61,747 nucleotides of DNA, taken from NCBI RefSeq assembly GCF_003259315.1, contig NZ_QLLT01000036.1:1-61747 (forward strand). Reading direction: 5' to 3'. Shown in pieces: positions 1-7,950 of this stretch (position 1 is the first letter of the stretch; each line of letters begins with the position of its first letter). The position numbers and the translations under genes are program-made. Under the pieces are notes generated by a model, which saw nothing but the letters and a program-made list of their open reading frames with translations, made no database searches and had not been told where the DNA came from. The stretch is from Kitasatospora sp. SolWspMP-SS2h (GTDB lineage: Bacteria; Actinomycetota; Actinomycetes; Streptomycetales; Streptomycetaceae).

Positions 1-41
1 TGCACCAGGCCGAGCACGGCCGCGTGGAACCAGTCGATCAC
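1..41 (-). CDS. uppP: Undecaprenyl-diphosphatase UppP, N-terminal fragment cut by window edge
   Basis: Only the first 13 full codons lie in the window. Read on the minus strand from a GTG at 41, they give VIDWFHAAVLGLV, followed by what begins as Q. This matches the opening transmembrane helix of UppP/BacA, in which a W..A.VLGLVQG stretch leads into the first catalytic motif. The enzyme dephosphorylates undecaprenyl diphosphate at the membrane and so recycles the lipid carrier for cell-wall synthesis. The diagnostic glutamate-rich and PGxSRS motifs lie outside the window, so the call rests on one short segment. Confidence 0.5.
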   Translation of the reverse strand, partial: MIDWFHAAVLGLV

Positions 42-180
42 CGGACACCCGCCGCGGATATCCCTCGGAGGCTCAGCATGGGCGGTTTCCTGTTCGCTCG
101 TGGGGTGGTCCGGCGGCTGGGGGCTGTCCGGTGTGGCCAGATGATAAGGGGTCCGGGTGTCCCGAAGATCGCAAAGGGAC

Positions 181-200
181 GGTCCGGACGATTCCGGACC
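181..200. terminator. Hairpin downstream of the GNAT gene
   Basis: Perfect 8-bp arms GGTCCGGA/TCCGGACC flank a 4-nt loop, 53-72 nt beyond the stop of the minus-strand acetyltransferase and upstream of the probable uppP. No U-tract follows, which is usual for actinomycete terminators. The rest of 42-252 holds no gene I can support. Confidence 0.35.
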
Positions 201-232
201 ATTGCGGCGGATCGGGCGGCCGGCGGGTCCCC

Positions 233-284
233 GGCCGCTGGTCGGCGGGTGCTCAGCGGGTGTCGGCCGCTGGTCGCCGGGTGC
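233..284. repeat. 20-bp direct repeat over the 3' end of the acetyltransferase gene
   Basis: GGCCGCTGGTCGGCGGGTGC at 233-252 recurs with one mismatch at 265-284. The second copy is the last codons of the minus-strand acetyltransferase gene and the first lies just beyond its stop, so the gene's 3' end appears to have been duplicated in tandem. Confidence 0.6.
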
Positions 285-876
285 CGCCCGCCCACTCGGC
301 GCGGGTCAGGGCGTACACCACGTCGCCGTGCTCGCTGCCCGGGATCGGGTCCGGCCAGTCGACGGAGAACGTCCGGACGTGGCGCAGCCCGGCCCGCTCC
401 AGCACCCGGCGGGAGGCCGTGTTCACCGTCATCGTGGTGGCCACCACCCGTTCCGTCCCCGGCCGTTCCCCGAACGCGGCCCCGACCAGGGCCGTCGCCG
501 CCTCGGTGGCGTACCCGAGGCCCCGGGCGGCGGGTCGCAGGCGGTAGCCCAGCTCCAGGTGGTCCGGCCGCCGCTCCGGCTCCAGCCCGACGGAGGACGG
601 CGGGTGCAGCGCCGCCCAGCCGAGGAAGCGGCCGCCGGCCTCCAGCGCCCAGCAGCCCAGCCCGTCCGGCAGGTCGGCGTAGGCGCGCAGCAGGCTGGGC
701 AGCAGCTCGTCCGCGACCCGGTCCGGCGGGACGGGGCGGCCGTCGTCGATGTACCGCATCACCTCCGGGTCGCCGCACAGGGCGGTGACGGCGGGCAGGT
801 CGGCGGGGGTGAAGCGGCGCAGGACCAGCCGGTCGGTGCGCAGGCGGACGTGTCGCGGCGGGAGGGGTTCGCTCAC
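253..876 (-). CDS. GNAT-family N-acetyltransferase (RimJ/RimL-like)
   Basis: About 207 residues from the GTG at 876, giving VSEPLPPRHVRLRTDRLVLRRF. The opening LRTDRLVLRRFTPAD is typical of the RimJ/RimL branch of GNAT (Acetyltransf_3), which moves acetyl from acetyl-CoA to an N-terminal amine or a small molecule. The core segment ELGYRLRPAARGLGYATEAA carries the R/Q-x-x-G-x-G/A acetyl-CoA pyrophosphate loop, and the C-terminal N..S.RVLE.AGLRHV region is also typical. An in-frame ATG at 912 would add twelve Pro/Arg-rich residues unlike the family. The substrate cannot be told, and no neighbour helps. Confidence 0.85.
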   Translation of the reverse strand: MSEPLPPRHVRLRTDRLVLRRFTPADLPAVTALCGDPEVMRYIDDGRPVPPDRVADELLPSLLRAYADLPDGLGCWALEAGGRFLGWAALHPPSSVGLEPERRPDHLELGYRLRPAARGLGYATEAATALVGAAFGERPGTERVVATTMTVNTASRRVLERAGLRHVRTFSVDWPDPIPGSEHGDVVYALTRAEWAGGTRRPAADTR

Positions 877-1069
877 GGGCCGAGCAGAGCACCGGGGGCG
901 GGGGCGCGGCAAGCGGGTTTCGGCGGCCGTGGCGGGTCAGGGGGTGTGGGGTGGGGGTGGGGGGGTGTGGGGATCGGCGGGGAATGCCCCGGGCGGTCAC
1001 TCTGTTGGCCTGTGGCGTGCACTCTGCTGTACCGTTCCGGTCGTTCCGTCCCACCGATGGGGAAGTGCC

Positions 1070-1906
1070 ATGATCGCCCTGCTGCTCGCCCTCGGCAGTT
1101 CCCTCGCCTACGGCTGCGCCGACTTCCTCGGCGGCCTCGGCGCCCGCCGCGCGCACGTGCTGCGCACCGTGCTGGTCGCCGCGCCCGCCAGCCTGGCCGT
1201 CGAGGTGCTGCTCTGGCCGCTGCTCGGCGCCCGGTTCGACGCCGGGGCGGTCGGCTGGGGCGCGGCCTCCGGGGCGGCCTCGGCGGCGGCGTTCGCGCTG
1301 CTGTACCGGACGCTGGCGATCGGTCCGATGAACGTGCTGTCGCCCGTGACGGCGCTGATCTCCGCGATGCTGCCGGTCGCCGTCGGCCTGTCGCAGGGCG
1401 AACACCTGGGCGCCGCCGGGCTGCTGGGCCTGCCGCTGGCGCTGGTCGCGGTGGTGCTGGTGAGCGCGGGGACGGCCGACGGCCGGGCCCGGGTGACCCG
1501 CCCCGCGCTGCTGCTGGCGTTCGGCGCGGGCACCGCGATCGCCGTCCAGCTGGTCTGCCTGCACCAGGCCCCGTCCGGCAGCGGCATCGCCCCGCTGATC
1601 GTCGGCCGGGCCGTCACCTCCGTCCTCACCCTCGCGGCCGCTGCCCTGTGGCGTCGCCGCCTCGGCCCCGAACGCCCCGCGTACGGCCTGGCGGCCACGG
1701 CCGGAGTGCTCGACTCGGCCGCCGGGGTGCTCTTCCTGCTGGCCGCCCGCAGCGGTGACCTCGCGGTGGTCGCCGTGATCACCGCGCTCTACCCCGCCGG
1801 CACGGTGCTGCTGGCCCGCGCCGTCCTCGCCGAACGCATCCACCGCGGCCAACTCGCCGGTCTCGGCACCGCCGCCCTCGCGGTCGGCCTGCTCGCCCTG
1901 GCCTGA
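1070..1906 (+). CDS. EamA/DMT-superfamily transporter
   Basis: 278 residues from the ATG at 1070; an upstream in-frame extension is Arg-rich and non-coding in character. The protein is almost wholly hydrophobic, with about ten predicted helices in two similar halves, as in EamA (DUF6) transporters. Features include a first helix MIALLLALGSSLAYGCADF, an internal SPVTALISAMLPVAVGL and a final helix ending LAVGLLALA. These inner-membrane carriers export metabolites such as amino acids or other small organics. The substrate is unknown. It is a single gene with no partner in the same direction. Confidence 0.85.
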   Translation: MIALLLALGSSLAYGCADFLGGLGARRAHVLRTVLVAAPASLAVEVLLWPLLGARFDAGAVGWGAASGAASAAAFALLYRTLAIGPMNVLSPVTALISAMLPVAVGLSQGEHLGAAGLLGLPLALVAVVLVSAGTADGRARVTRPALLLAFGAGTAIAVQLVCLHQAPSGSGIAPLIVGRAVTSVLTLAAAALWRRRLGPERPAYGLAATAGVLDSAAGVLFLLAARSGDLAVVAVITALYPAGTVLLARAVLAERIHRGQLAGLGTAALAVGLLALA

Positions 1907-2167
1907 CGTCCGCGCTCCGAGGAGTCACCCGAAGGCGCGGGGGTGCTCGACCAGGCGGGCGGAGAGGGCGTTGACCACGAGGACGCCGACGGCGAGGTGG
2001 GGGAGGCCGGTCCCGTCCTCGCTCCGGCCCCGGGGCGGCCGCCATGGTCGCGGGGTGGGGGCGCAGGCGTGCGGGGGGCGGTGCGGAGGGCCGGGGAGGG
2101 GCCTTTTCGGGGAGGGCGGGGGAGGGGGATCCGAGGAATTTTCCCGGGGTGCCGGTCAGGTGATGGC
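1907..2167. other. Non-coding spacer with a possible gene remnant
   Basis: No intact gene is seen between the convergent transporter and pxpA genes. On the minus strand, the frame ending at a TGA (1925-1927) closes with the hydrophobic stretch GLPHLAVGVLVVNALSARLV. The codons before it are proline- and arginine-rich nonsense up to an in-frame stop near 2156. This could be the decayed 3' end of a membrane-protein gene or chance. Confidence 0.3.
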
Positions 2168-2944
2168 TCAGGTGAAGGCTTCGACGCGGACGCCCGCGGA
2201 GGCGAGTGCGCCGCGGATGCGCCAGGCGAGTTGGGCCGCGCCGGGGGTGTCGCCGTGGACGCAGAGCGAGCGGGCCCGGACGGTGATGGGCTCGCCGCCG
2301 ACGGCGGTGGCGGTGCCGTCCCGGGCCATGCCGACGGCGCGCGCGATGACGGCCTCGGGGTCGTGCACGACGGCGTCCGGTTCGCGGCGCGGGACGAGGG
2401 TGCCGGCCCAGGTGTAGGCGCGGTCGGCGAACGCCTCGGTGACCACGGGCAGTCCGACGCCCTCGGCCACCGCCAGCAGCCGGGAGCCGGGCAGGCCGAG
2501 CAGCGGCAGCGGCCCGTCGCAGACCGCGCCGGCCCGCAGGACGCCGGAGACCACCGCCTCCGCCTGCTCGTTGTCCTGCACCACCCGGTTGTAGAGCGCG
2601 CCGTGCGGTTTGACGTAGGAGACCCGGGAGCCGGCCGCGCGGGCGAACACCTGGAGCGCGCCGATCTGGTAGGCGATCTCGTCGGCGAGTTCGTCCGGCG
2701 GGACGTCCATGGCGCGGCGGCCGAACCCGGCCAGGTCGCGGTAGGAGACCTGGGCGCCGATCCGCACCCCGCGCTCGGCGGCCAGCGAGCAGACCCGGCG
2801 CATCGTGGACGGGTCGCCGGCGTGGAAGCCGCAGGCGACGTTGGCGCTGGTGACCACCGAGAGCAGGGCGTCGTCGTCGGTCAGGCTCCAGCGTCCGAAG
2901 CCCTCGCCGAGGTCCGCATTGAGGTCGATCACCGCGTCGGCCAC
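2168..2944 (-). CDS. pxpA: 5-oxoprolinase subunit A (LamB/YcsF family)
   Basis: 258 residues from a GTG at 2944 preceded by GGGGAGAGA. PxpA works with PxpB and PxpC in ATP-dependent opening of 5-oxoproline to glutamate. The family signatures are clear: IDLNADLGEGFGRW at the start, SANVACGFHAGDP, YVKPHGALYN in the middle, EAFADRAY, and SLCVHGDTPGA near the end. Length matches the family (about 250). PxpB and PxpC are usually adjacent but are not in this window, so they are either elsewhere or absent. Start and family are secure. Confidence 0.95.
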   Translation of the reverse strand: MADAVIDLNADLGEGFGRWSLTDDDALLSVVTSANVACGFHAGDPSTMRRVCSLAAERGVRIGAQVSYRDLAGFGRRAMDVPPDELADEIAYQIGALQVFARAAGSRVSYVKPHGALYNRVVQDNEQAEAVVSGVLRAGAVCDGPLPLLGLPGSRLLAVAEGVGLPVVTEAFADRAYTWAGTLVPRREPDAVVHDPEAVIARAVGMARDGTATAVGGEPITVRARSLCVHGDTPGAAQLAWRIRGALASAGVRVEAFT

Positions 2945-3151
2945 TCTCTCCCCGTCCGCCCTTCCGCGCGGGCCGATCCGGGCCCGGGCTCCGCTCCTGG
3001 GCCTGATCGTAGGGCCTGATCGTTTCGGCCGGGGCGGCGGTCGCGACCCGGGTGACAGGTTTTACCCGCCGGGTCGCGGCCGGGCGTCGCGACGGCCACC
3101 CGCTCGGCGCAACACCCGTCGGGGGGAGCGGCCGTCGCTCCGGGTTGACGC

Positions 3152-3243
3152 GGCGTCGGGAGCGGGCGAGGGGGAGGGTCAGTGGCGCGGCGTCGGGGAG
3201 CGGGCGAGGGGGGAGGGCGAGGGGGGAGGGTCAGTGGCGCGGC
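3152..3243. repeat. Tandem duplication of the marR 3' end
   Basis: A unit of about 40 bp (3152-3191), beginning GGCGTCGGGAGCGGGCGAGG and ending in GGGTCAGTGGCGCGGC, recurs at 3189-3243 with an internal expansion of the GGGCGAGGGG motif. The second copy contains the marR stop and last codons; the first lies just beyond the gene. Otherwise 2945-3151 holds no recognisable gene. Confidence 0.7.
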
Positions 3244-3692
3244 CAGGGGCGGCCCTGGAGCTGTTCGATGTCGCGGTTGAAGCGCTCCAGCACCTCGGCG
3301 AAGCCGGCCAGCTCCTCGGCCGTCCAGCCGGTGACCACCCGGGACAGCCCCTCGATCGACCAGTCGCGGTCCTGACGCAGGCGGCGCAGGCCCTCCTCGG
3401 TGATCCGCAGCTTGCGGGCCACCCCGCCGTCCGGGTCGGGGATGCGGTCGACCAGCCCGGCCCGCAGCATCGCGGCGCTCTGCCGGTTGACGGTGGAGGT
3501 GTCCAGCCCGAACGCCTCGGCGAGCTGACCGATGGTCAGCGGGCCCTCGGTCTCGATCCGGCTGAGCAGGGTGTAGGCGCTGCGCTCCAGGGCGTCGGGG
3601 CCGCCGCCGGTCCGGGCGGTGGCGAGCACCTGGTGGCGGGCGAGCAGCATCATCTCCCGTTCGATCAGGGCGAGTTCCTTGTCGCGCCGCAT
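3231..3692 (-). CDS. MarR-family transcriptional regulator
   Basis: 153 residues with the MarR winged-helix layout. An N-terminal dimerisation helix leads to the HTH (LTIGQLAEAFGLDTSTVNRQSAAMLRAGLV, about residues 52-81), the wing (IPDPDGGVARKLRITEEG), and C-terminal helices that complete the dimer interface. It is divergent from the MFS exporter gene at 3804, and the 111-nt gap holds nested palindromes. It is therefore most likely the local repressor of that exporter and of itself, released by the exported compound. The ligand is unknown. Its 3' end has been duplicated. Confidence 0.92.
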   Translation of the reverse strand: MRRDKELALIEREMMLLARHQVLATARTGGGPDALERSAYTLLSRIETEGPLTIGQLAEAFGLDTSTVNRQSAAMLRAGLVDRIPDPDGGVARKLRITEEGLRRLRQDRDWSIEGLSRVVTGWTAEELAGFAEVLERFNRDIEQLQGRPWPRH

Positions 3693-3742
3693 GCTCCTCC
3701 GTCCCGTGCGTCACTTTTCGGCAGCATATCCCGCGAGCAGGC

Positions 3743-3779
3743 AATATGTATGGTACACATTGCGTGCATCATGCATATT
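3743..3779. promoter_or_regulatory. Nested palindromes, likely MarR operator
   Basis: The AT-rich gap between marR and the exporter holds three symmetric elements: AATATGTATGGTACACATT at 3743-3761 (AATnTGTAnnnTACAnATT), the perfect TGCATCATGCA at 3765-3775, and an outer pair AATATGTAT (3743-3751) and ATGCATATT (3771-3779). Such 16-20 bp palindromes between divergent genes are typical MarR binding sites. Confidence 0.7.
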
Positions 3780-3803
3780 CAGTCGAAGAGATGGAAGTAC
3801 CCC

Positions 3804-5270
3804 ATGAGTCAGGCACGCACCGGCCCCGTCGTCGGAGTGCTCGCCGGCGCGGGCATCGTGGTCTCGCTGATGCAGACCCTGGTCGTCCCGCTGATCCCGG
3901 ACCTGCCGAACCTGCTCCACACCACGGCCGCCAACGCGTCCTGGGCGATCACCGCCACCCTGCTGGCCGGTGCCGTGGCCACCCCGGTGCTCGGCCGACT
4001 CGGCGACATGTACGGCAAGCGCCGCATCCTGCTCGCCAGCCTCACCATGCTCGTCATCGGCTCGCTGGTCTGCGGCTCCAGCAACTCGCTCGCCCCGATG
4101 GTGGTCGGCCGCGCGCTCCAGGGCATCGGCGCCGGCGTCATCCCGCTCGGCATCAGCATCATGCGCGACGAACTGCCGCCGCAGAAGCTCGGCTCCTCGA
4201 TGGCGCTGATGAGCTCCTCGCTCGGCATCGGCGGCGCGTTCGGCCTGCCGCTGTCCGCCGTCATCGCCCAGAACACCAGCTGGCACGCGCTGTTCTGGAT
4301 CTCCGCCGCGCTCGGCGCGGTGGTCGCCGCCGCCGTGTTCCTCCTCGTCCCCGAGTCCCCGGTGCGCTCCGGCGGACGCTTCGACGTCGTCGGCGCGATC
4401 GGGCTCACCATCGGACTCGTCGCCCTGCTCCTCGCCATCTCCAAGGGCAGCGACTGGGGCTGGGGCTCCGGCGCCACCCTGGGCATGCTCGCCGCCACCG
4501 TCGTGGTGCTCCCGGTCTGGGGCTGGTGGGAGCTGCGCACCGAACAGCCGCTGGTCGACCTGCGCACCAGCGCCCGCCGCCAGGTGCTGATGACCAACCT
4601 CGCCTCCGTGGTGATCGGCTTCGCGATGTACGCGATGAGCCTGGTCTCCCCGCAGCTGCTCCAGCTGCCCACCGCCACCGGCTACGGCCTGGGCCGGTCG
4701 ATGGTCCAGGCGGGTCTGTGGATGGCCCCCGCCGGCCTGGTCATGATGCTGCTCTCGCCGGTCTCCGCCAAGCTCTCCAAGGCCAAGGGCCCCAAGGTCT
4801 CGCTGCTGGTCGGTGCCGTCGTGATCACCTGCGGCTACCTCTCCGCCCTGGCCCTGATGGGCCACGCCTGGGGCGTGCTGGTCTTCTCCTGCCTGATCAG
4901 CGGCGGCATCGCGTTCGCCTACGCGGCCATGCCCGCCCTGATCATGGGCGCCGTCCCGGTCTCCGAGACCGCCGCCGCCAACGGCCTCAACACCCTGATG
5001 CGCTCCATCGGCACCTCCAGCTCCTCCGCCGTCATCGGCGTGGTGCTGGCCCACCTGACCACCGACTTCCACGGCCACGTGCTGCCGTCGGAGAGCGGCT
5101 TCCGCACCGCCTTCCTGATCGGCGCGGGCGCGGCCGTGGCGGCGGCCCTGGTCACCCTCGCCATCCCCGGCGTCCGCCGCGCGGTGGCGGGCGGCGGCCC
5201 GGCCGGGCCGGCGGACGGCGCGCCGCTGTCCGCCGTCCCCGACGTCCCCGAGGGTGCGCGCACCAAGTAG
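3804..5270 (+). CDS. MFS drug exporter, DHA2-like
   Basis: 488 residues from the ATG at 3804, with GGAAG 7-11 nt upstream. About 14 transmembrane helices are expected from length and hydrophobicity, which suggests the DHA2 drug:H+ antiporter branch. The loop-2 motif GRLGDMYGKRRILL (motif A) and the following GRALQGIGAGVIPLGISIMRD (motif B/C region) are plain. The C-terminus is a Gly/Pro-rich cytoplasmic tail. Paired with the divergent MarR gene, it is probably an inducible multidrug or antibiotic efflux pump. The substrate is unknown. Confidence 0.92.
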   Translation: MSQARTGPVVGVLAGAGIVVSLMQTLVVPLIPDLPNLLHTTAANASWAITATLLAGAVATPVLGRLGDMYGKRRILLASLTMLVIGSLVCGSSNSLAPMVVGRALQGIGAGVIPLGISIMRDELPPQKLGSSMALMSSSLGIGGAFGLPLSAVIAQNTSWHALFWISAALGAVVAAAVFLLVPESPVRSGGRFDVVGAIGLTIGLVALLLAISKGSDWGWGSGATLGMLAATVVVLPVWGWWELRTEQPLVDLRTSARRQVLMTNLASVVIGFAMYAMSLVSPQLLQLPTATGYGLGRSMVQAGLWMAPAGLVMMLLSPVSAKLSKAKGPKVSLLVGAVVITCGYLSALALMGHAWGVLVFSCLISGGIAFAYAAMPALIMGAVPVSETAAANGLNTLMRSIGTSSSSAVIGVVLAHLTTDFHGHVLPSESGFRTAFLIGAGAAVAAALVTLAIPGVRRAVAGGGPAGPADGAPLSAVPDVPEGARTK

Positions 5271-5373
5271 CACGCTCGACGCCGTGGCGGTGGGCCGTTC
5301 GTCCCCGGCGGAGGGACGGCCCGCGCGCGTCCGTCCGTGGCTCTGGCGCGGGCCGCGGCAGTAGGGTGCGCGG
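5271..5373 (+). promoter_or_regulatory. Leaderless promoter of the DUF2804 gene
   Basis: TAGGGT at 5362-5367 ends six bases before the ATG at 5374, so transcription should begin at the start codon itself. No good Shine-Dalgarno precedes the ATG. The -35 region is weak. An imperfect stem (GGGCCGT with ACGGCCC) upstream may end the exporter transcript. Confidence 0.45.
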
Positions 5374-6438
5374 ATGGCGACCCACGAGCGAGAGATCACC
5401 GCCCCCGTCGACCTGTGCCGCCCCGACGGGCGGCTCGACCGCAGGGCCGTCGGCTGGTCGCGCACCCCGCTGCACCGCGCCAACCTGCGCGGCTGGGGGC
5501 GCACCAAGCGCTGGGAGTACTGGTGCGTCACCACGCCCACCCACCTGCTCGCGCTCACCGTCGGCGACCTGGACTTCCTCACCCTCGACACCGTGTACTT
5601 CCTCGCCTGGGACGGGCACGGCGTCCTGGAGGAGCACGAGCGCACCGCGATCGCCCCCGGCCTGCCGACCCGCCGCACCGCCCTCCCCGAGGGCGTCGCC
5701 GGCTCCGGCGGCCCGCACGGCACGGACCTCACCGTCGGCCCGGAGCGGCCCGGCCGCCGCCGGGTCCGGATCTCGATCACCCGCGAACCCGGCGGCACCC
5801 GGCTGCGCGCCCGCGCCCTCACCGCCGACCTGCGCCCGCTGGAGGCCGACCTGCTGGTCGCGCTGCCCGCCGGCCACGAGACCCTGTCGGTGGTCGTCCC
5901 CTGGGACGACAGGCGCTTCCAGTACACCTCCAAGCACACCGCCCGCCCCGCCACCGGCACCGTCCGGCTCGGCGACCGCAGGTACGACTTCGGGGACGAC
6001 TCCTGGGGCGTGCTCGACCACGGCCGGGGGCGCTGGCCGCGCTCGCTCGGCTGGAACTGGGGCGCGGCGTCCGGCCGCACCGACGGGCACACCGTCGGCC
6101 TCCAGTTCGGCGGGCAGTGGACGGCCGGCACCGGCAGCACCGAGAACGCGCTCTGCGTGGACGGCCGCCTCAGCAAGATCGGCACCGAGCTGGCCTGGCA
6201 CCACGACCCCGCCGACCCGCTCGCCCCCTGGCGGATCACCACCCCCGACGACGACCGGGTCGACCTCACCTTCACCCCCTTCCACGACCGCCGCACCCGC
6301 ACCGAGGCCGGCCTGATCGCCAACCGCACCGACCAGTGCTTCGGCCACTACGCGGGCACCGTCCGCACCGACGACGGCCTGCGGGTCGCGGTGGACGGGC
6401 TGCTGGGCTGGGCCGAGGACGTCCGGATGCGCTGGTGA
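5374..6438 (+). CDS. DUF2804-family protein
   Basis: 354 residues, full family length. DUF2804 proteins are predicted beta-rich and have no assigned reaction. Visible hallmarks are an N-terminal LCRPDGRLDRRAVGWSRTPL, then WGRTKRWEYWCV, YTSKHTARPATGTVRLGDRR, the tryptophan-rich SWGVLDHGRGRWPRSLGWNW, and a C-terminal FGHYAGTVRTDDG. The alternation of short beta strands and the conserved Trp/Arg pattern recall lipocalin- or carbohydrate-binding folds, but this is a guess. It is translationally coupled to the next gene. Confidence 0.85.
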   Translation: MATHEREITAPVDLCRPDGRLDRRAVGWSRTPLHRANLRGWGRTKRWEYWCVTTPTHLLALTVGDLDFLTLDTVYFLAWDGHGVLEEHERTAIAPGLPTRRTALPEGVAGSGGPHGTDLTVGPERPGRRRVRISITREPGGTRLRARALTADLRPLEADLLVALPAGHETLSVVVPWDDRRFQYTSKHTARPATGTVRLGDRRYDFGDDSWGVLDHGRGRWPRSLGWNWGAASGRTDGHTVGLQFGGQWTAGTGSTENALCVDGRLSKIGTELAWHHDPADPLAPWRITTPDDDRVDLTFTPFHDRRTRTEAGLIANRTDQCFGHYAGTVRTDDGLRVAVDGLLGWAEDVRMRW

Positions 6439-6902
6439 CCGCGCCCGCCATGTGCCCCGCGCACGGCCCCGGCCCCGACCTCGCCGCCCTGGTCGGCCGC
6501 CGGCTGACCGGCGTGGTCGCGTCCTGGTACTCCCACCGGGGCGAGCGCGCGGCCGAGCCCGTGGTGGTCTGGCTGCGCGACGACCGCGGCGGCTGCACCT
6601 TCGTCGCCACCGGCAGCGACTGGTGCCTGATCGTCGCCGACGAACGGCCGCACGCCGACCTCGACCTGGGCGAGTGGGGCCGCCTCGACGTCCGCGACGC
6701 CCCCACCGGCACCCCCTTCACCCCGCACCTCGGCCACCCCGTCCTCGCCGTCCGCCAGGAGTTCACCCCGCGCACCGGCCGCACCGCCCTCGAACTCGAC
6801 TTCCCCACCGGCACCGTCCGCTGCGAGTCCCGGGACGGCGACCTGCGGCTGACGGCGGTGCCGCCCCGGCCGCGGGCGCGGGCTGTCGGCGGCCGGAGCT
6901 GA
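6435..6902 (+). CDS. Hypothetical protein coupled to DUF2804 gene
   Basis: 155 residues from a GTG whose last bases form the TGA of the upstream gene (GTGA overlap); an ATG at 6450 is an alternative. I do not recognise the family. It is predicted mostly beta: VVVWLRDDRGGCTFVATGSDWCLIVADERP, then ARTGRTALELDFPTGTVRCE-like strands, with an Arg/Pro-rich tail. No signal peptide or membrane segment is seen. The tight coupling argues that it acts with the DUF2804 protein. Confidence 0.7.
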   Translation: MTAPAMCPAHGPGPDLAALVGRRLTGVVASWYSHRGERAAEPVVVWLRDDRGGCTFVATGSDWCLIVADERPHADLDLGEWGRLDVRDAPTGTPFTPHLGHPVLAVRQEFTPRTGRTALELDFPTGTVRCESRDGDLRLTAVPPRPRARAVGGRS

Positions 6903-7194
6903 CGTCCCCGGACGGACCGCACCGGGCCGGACGCGTCGACCGCCGCCTGCGCCGACGTGCTGCCCCACCCCCGGGCGTCGCGGCGGGCGCCGTGCCGGGA
7001 GGCCGCCGAGCAGGCCGAGCGGTACGGGGCGGGCGGGGCGGGCGTGACGGCGGCGGAGGCGGCGGAGCCACTGGCGGCGGCGGCGGACGCGAACGCGTAC
7101 CGGTGCATCGCCGCCGAGGAGCCGGGGTGCGGCACGGGGTGCCGGGCCTCCCCCCCGGAGGCCCGGCACCCCGTGCCCGGTGGAGCGGGGGCGC
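6903..7194. terminator. Bidirectional terminator with perfect 20-bp stem
   Basis: Between two convergent genes, 7132-7151 and 7157-7176 are perfect 20-nt inverted arms (starting GCACGGGGTGCC) around a CCCCC loop. This is one of the strongest hairpins in the window. The remaining 230 bases upstream of it show no convincing gene. Confidence 0.8.
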
Positions 7195-7794
7195 TCAGGG
7201 GCTGGGGACGGCCCGGGCGAAGTCGTGGTGGGCGCTGACGGCCTGCTGCCACTCCAGGGCGCGGATCAGGCGGTGGACGACCAGCAGGGGGACGAGGCCG
7301 ACGAGGCCGAATGACATGTCGACGCACTGCCAGAACAGCGGGACGCCGCGCAGCGGGCCGCAGATCAGGGCGAGCGGGACGACGCCGCCGCAGGCGAGCA
7401 TCGCCCAGCGGACCACCCAGACGTTGCGGACCGGGTCGCGCAGCGGGCCCCGGAAGGCGGCGGCGATCACCAGGTGGGCGAAGGCCAGCCAGTCGGTGCC
7501 GTAGGCGAGGAAGGGGTGGCGGCCGTAGCCGTCGGCGACGCCCTCGCTGACCCGGTGGACCCAGGTGCCGAGGTCGGGGAGGGCGGAGCCCAGGCCGGTG
7601 GCGTCGACCAGGCGGGCCAGCAGCGAGGTCTCGGTCTGGAGCGGGAAGGCGGTCAGGCCGCTGAGCACCAGGCAGGCGATGAACAGCCAGAGCCAGCGCC
7701 GGATGCGGCGGCGGACGAGTGCGGTGTCGGTGGCGGACGCGGAATCCGGTCCCGCCGTGGTGGAACCGGCGGGGACGGTGGCGATGTCGGACAT
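7195..7794 (-). CDS. Small integral membrane protein, unknown function
   Basis: 199 residues from the ATG at 7794, which has GAGGGGGG seven bases upstream; longer starts lack a site. After about 30 Ala/Thr-rich cytoplasmic residues and an RRRIRRW positive patch, four or five hydrophobic helices follow (WLFIACLVLSGLTAFPLQTE, DWLAFAHLVIAAAF, WAMLACGGVVPLALICG, SFGLVGLVPLLVVHRL). Conserved-looking polar positions include E and H residues in the segments GYGRHPFLAYGTDW and LIRALEW. I do not recognise a named family. It is divergent from the SMC-like operon, with a shared palindromic operator between them. Confidence 0.75.
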   Translation of the reverse strand: MSDIATVPAGSTTAGPDSASATDTALVRRRIRRWLWLFIACLVLSGLTAFPLQTETSLLARLVDATGLGSALPDLGTWVHRVSEGVADGYGRHPFLAYGTDWLAFAHLVIAAAFRGPLRDPVRNVWVVRWAMLACGGVVPLALICGPLRGVPLFWQCVDMSFGLVGLVPLLVVHRLIRALEWQQAVSAHHDFARAVPSP

Positions 7795-7849
7795 GGGGAC
7801 CCCCCTCATGGCGCGGGTGCCGGAGACGGCACACGGTGTCGCGCCTTGG

Positions 7850-7878
7850 ACTCTAGACCTGAATTTGAACGCGTTCAA
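7850..7878 (-). promoter_or_regulatory. Promoter with palindromic operator over its -35 box
   Basis: Read on the minus strand, TTGAAC (7873-7878), a 17-nt spacer and TAGAGT (7850-7855) form a good sigma-70-type promoter for the membrane-protein gene. Its -35 lies inside the perfect 14-bp palindrome TTGAACGCGTTCAA (7865-7878). A dimeric repressor, perhaps TetR-type, would block it. The same site is 70 bp upstream of the start of the divergent SMC-like operon. Confidence 0.65.
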
Positions 7879-7933
7879 CACGCCGGGACAGCCCGCCCGA
7901 AAGGGACTTTTCGGACCTGTCCGCGGAAAGCCC

Positions 7934-7950
7934 TAATCTTGTCCACCGTG
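7934..7950 (+). promoter_or_regulatory. Probable leaderless promoter of the SMC-like operon
   Basis: TAATCT at 7934-7939 lies eight bases before the GTG at 7948, so the transcript would start at or within two bases of the start codon. A TTG at 7939 with GGAAAG upstream is an alternative start but would overlap the -10 box. Confidence 0.45.

Noticed and set aside
38..1852. 604-codon minus-strand frame across the acetyltransferase and transporter region
   Set aside because: Low-complexity Arg/Gly/Gln product; both underlying genes are well supported in other frames.
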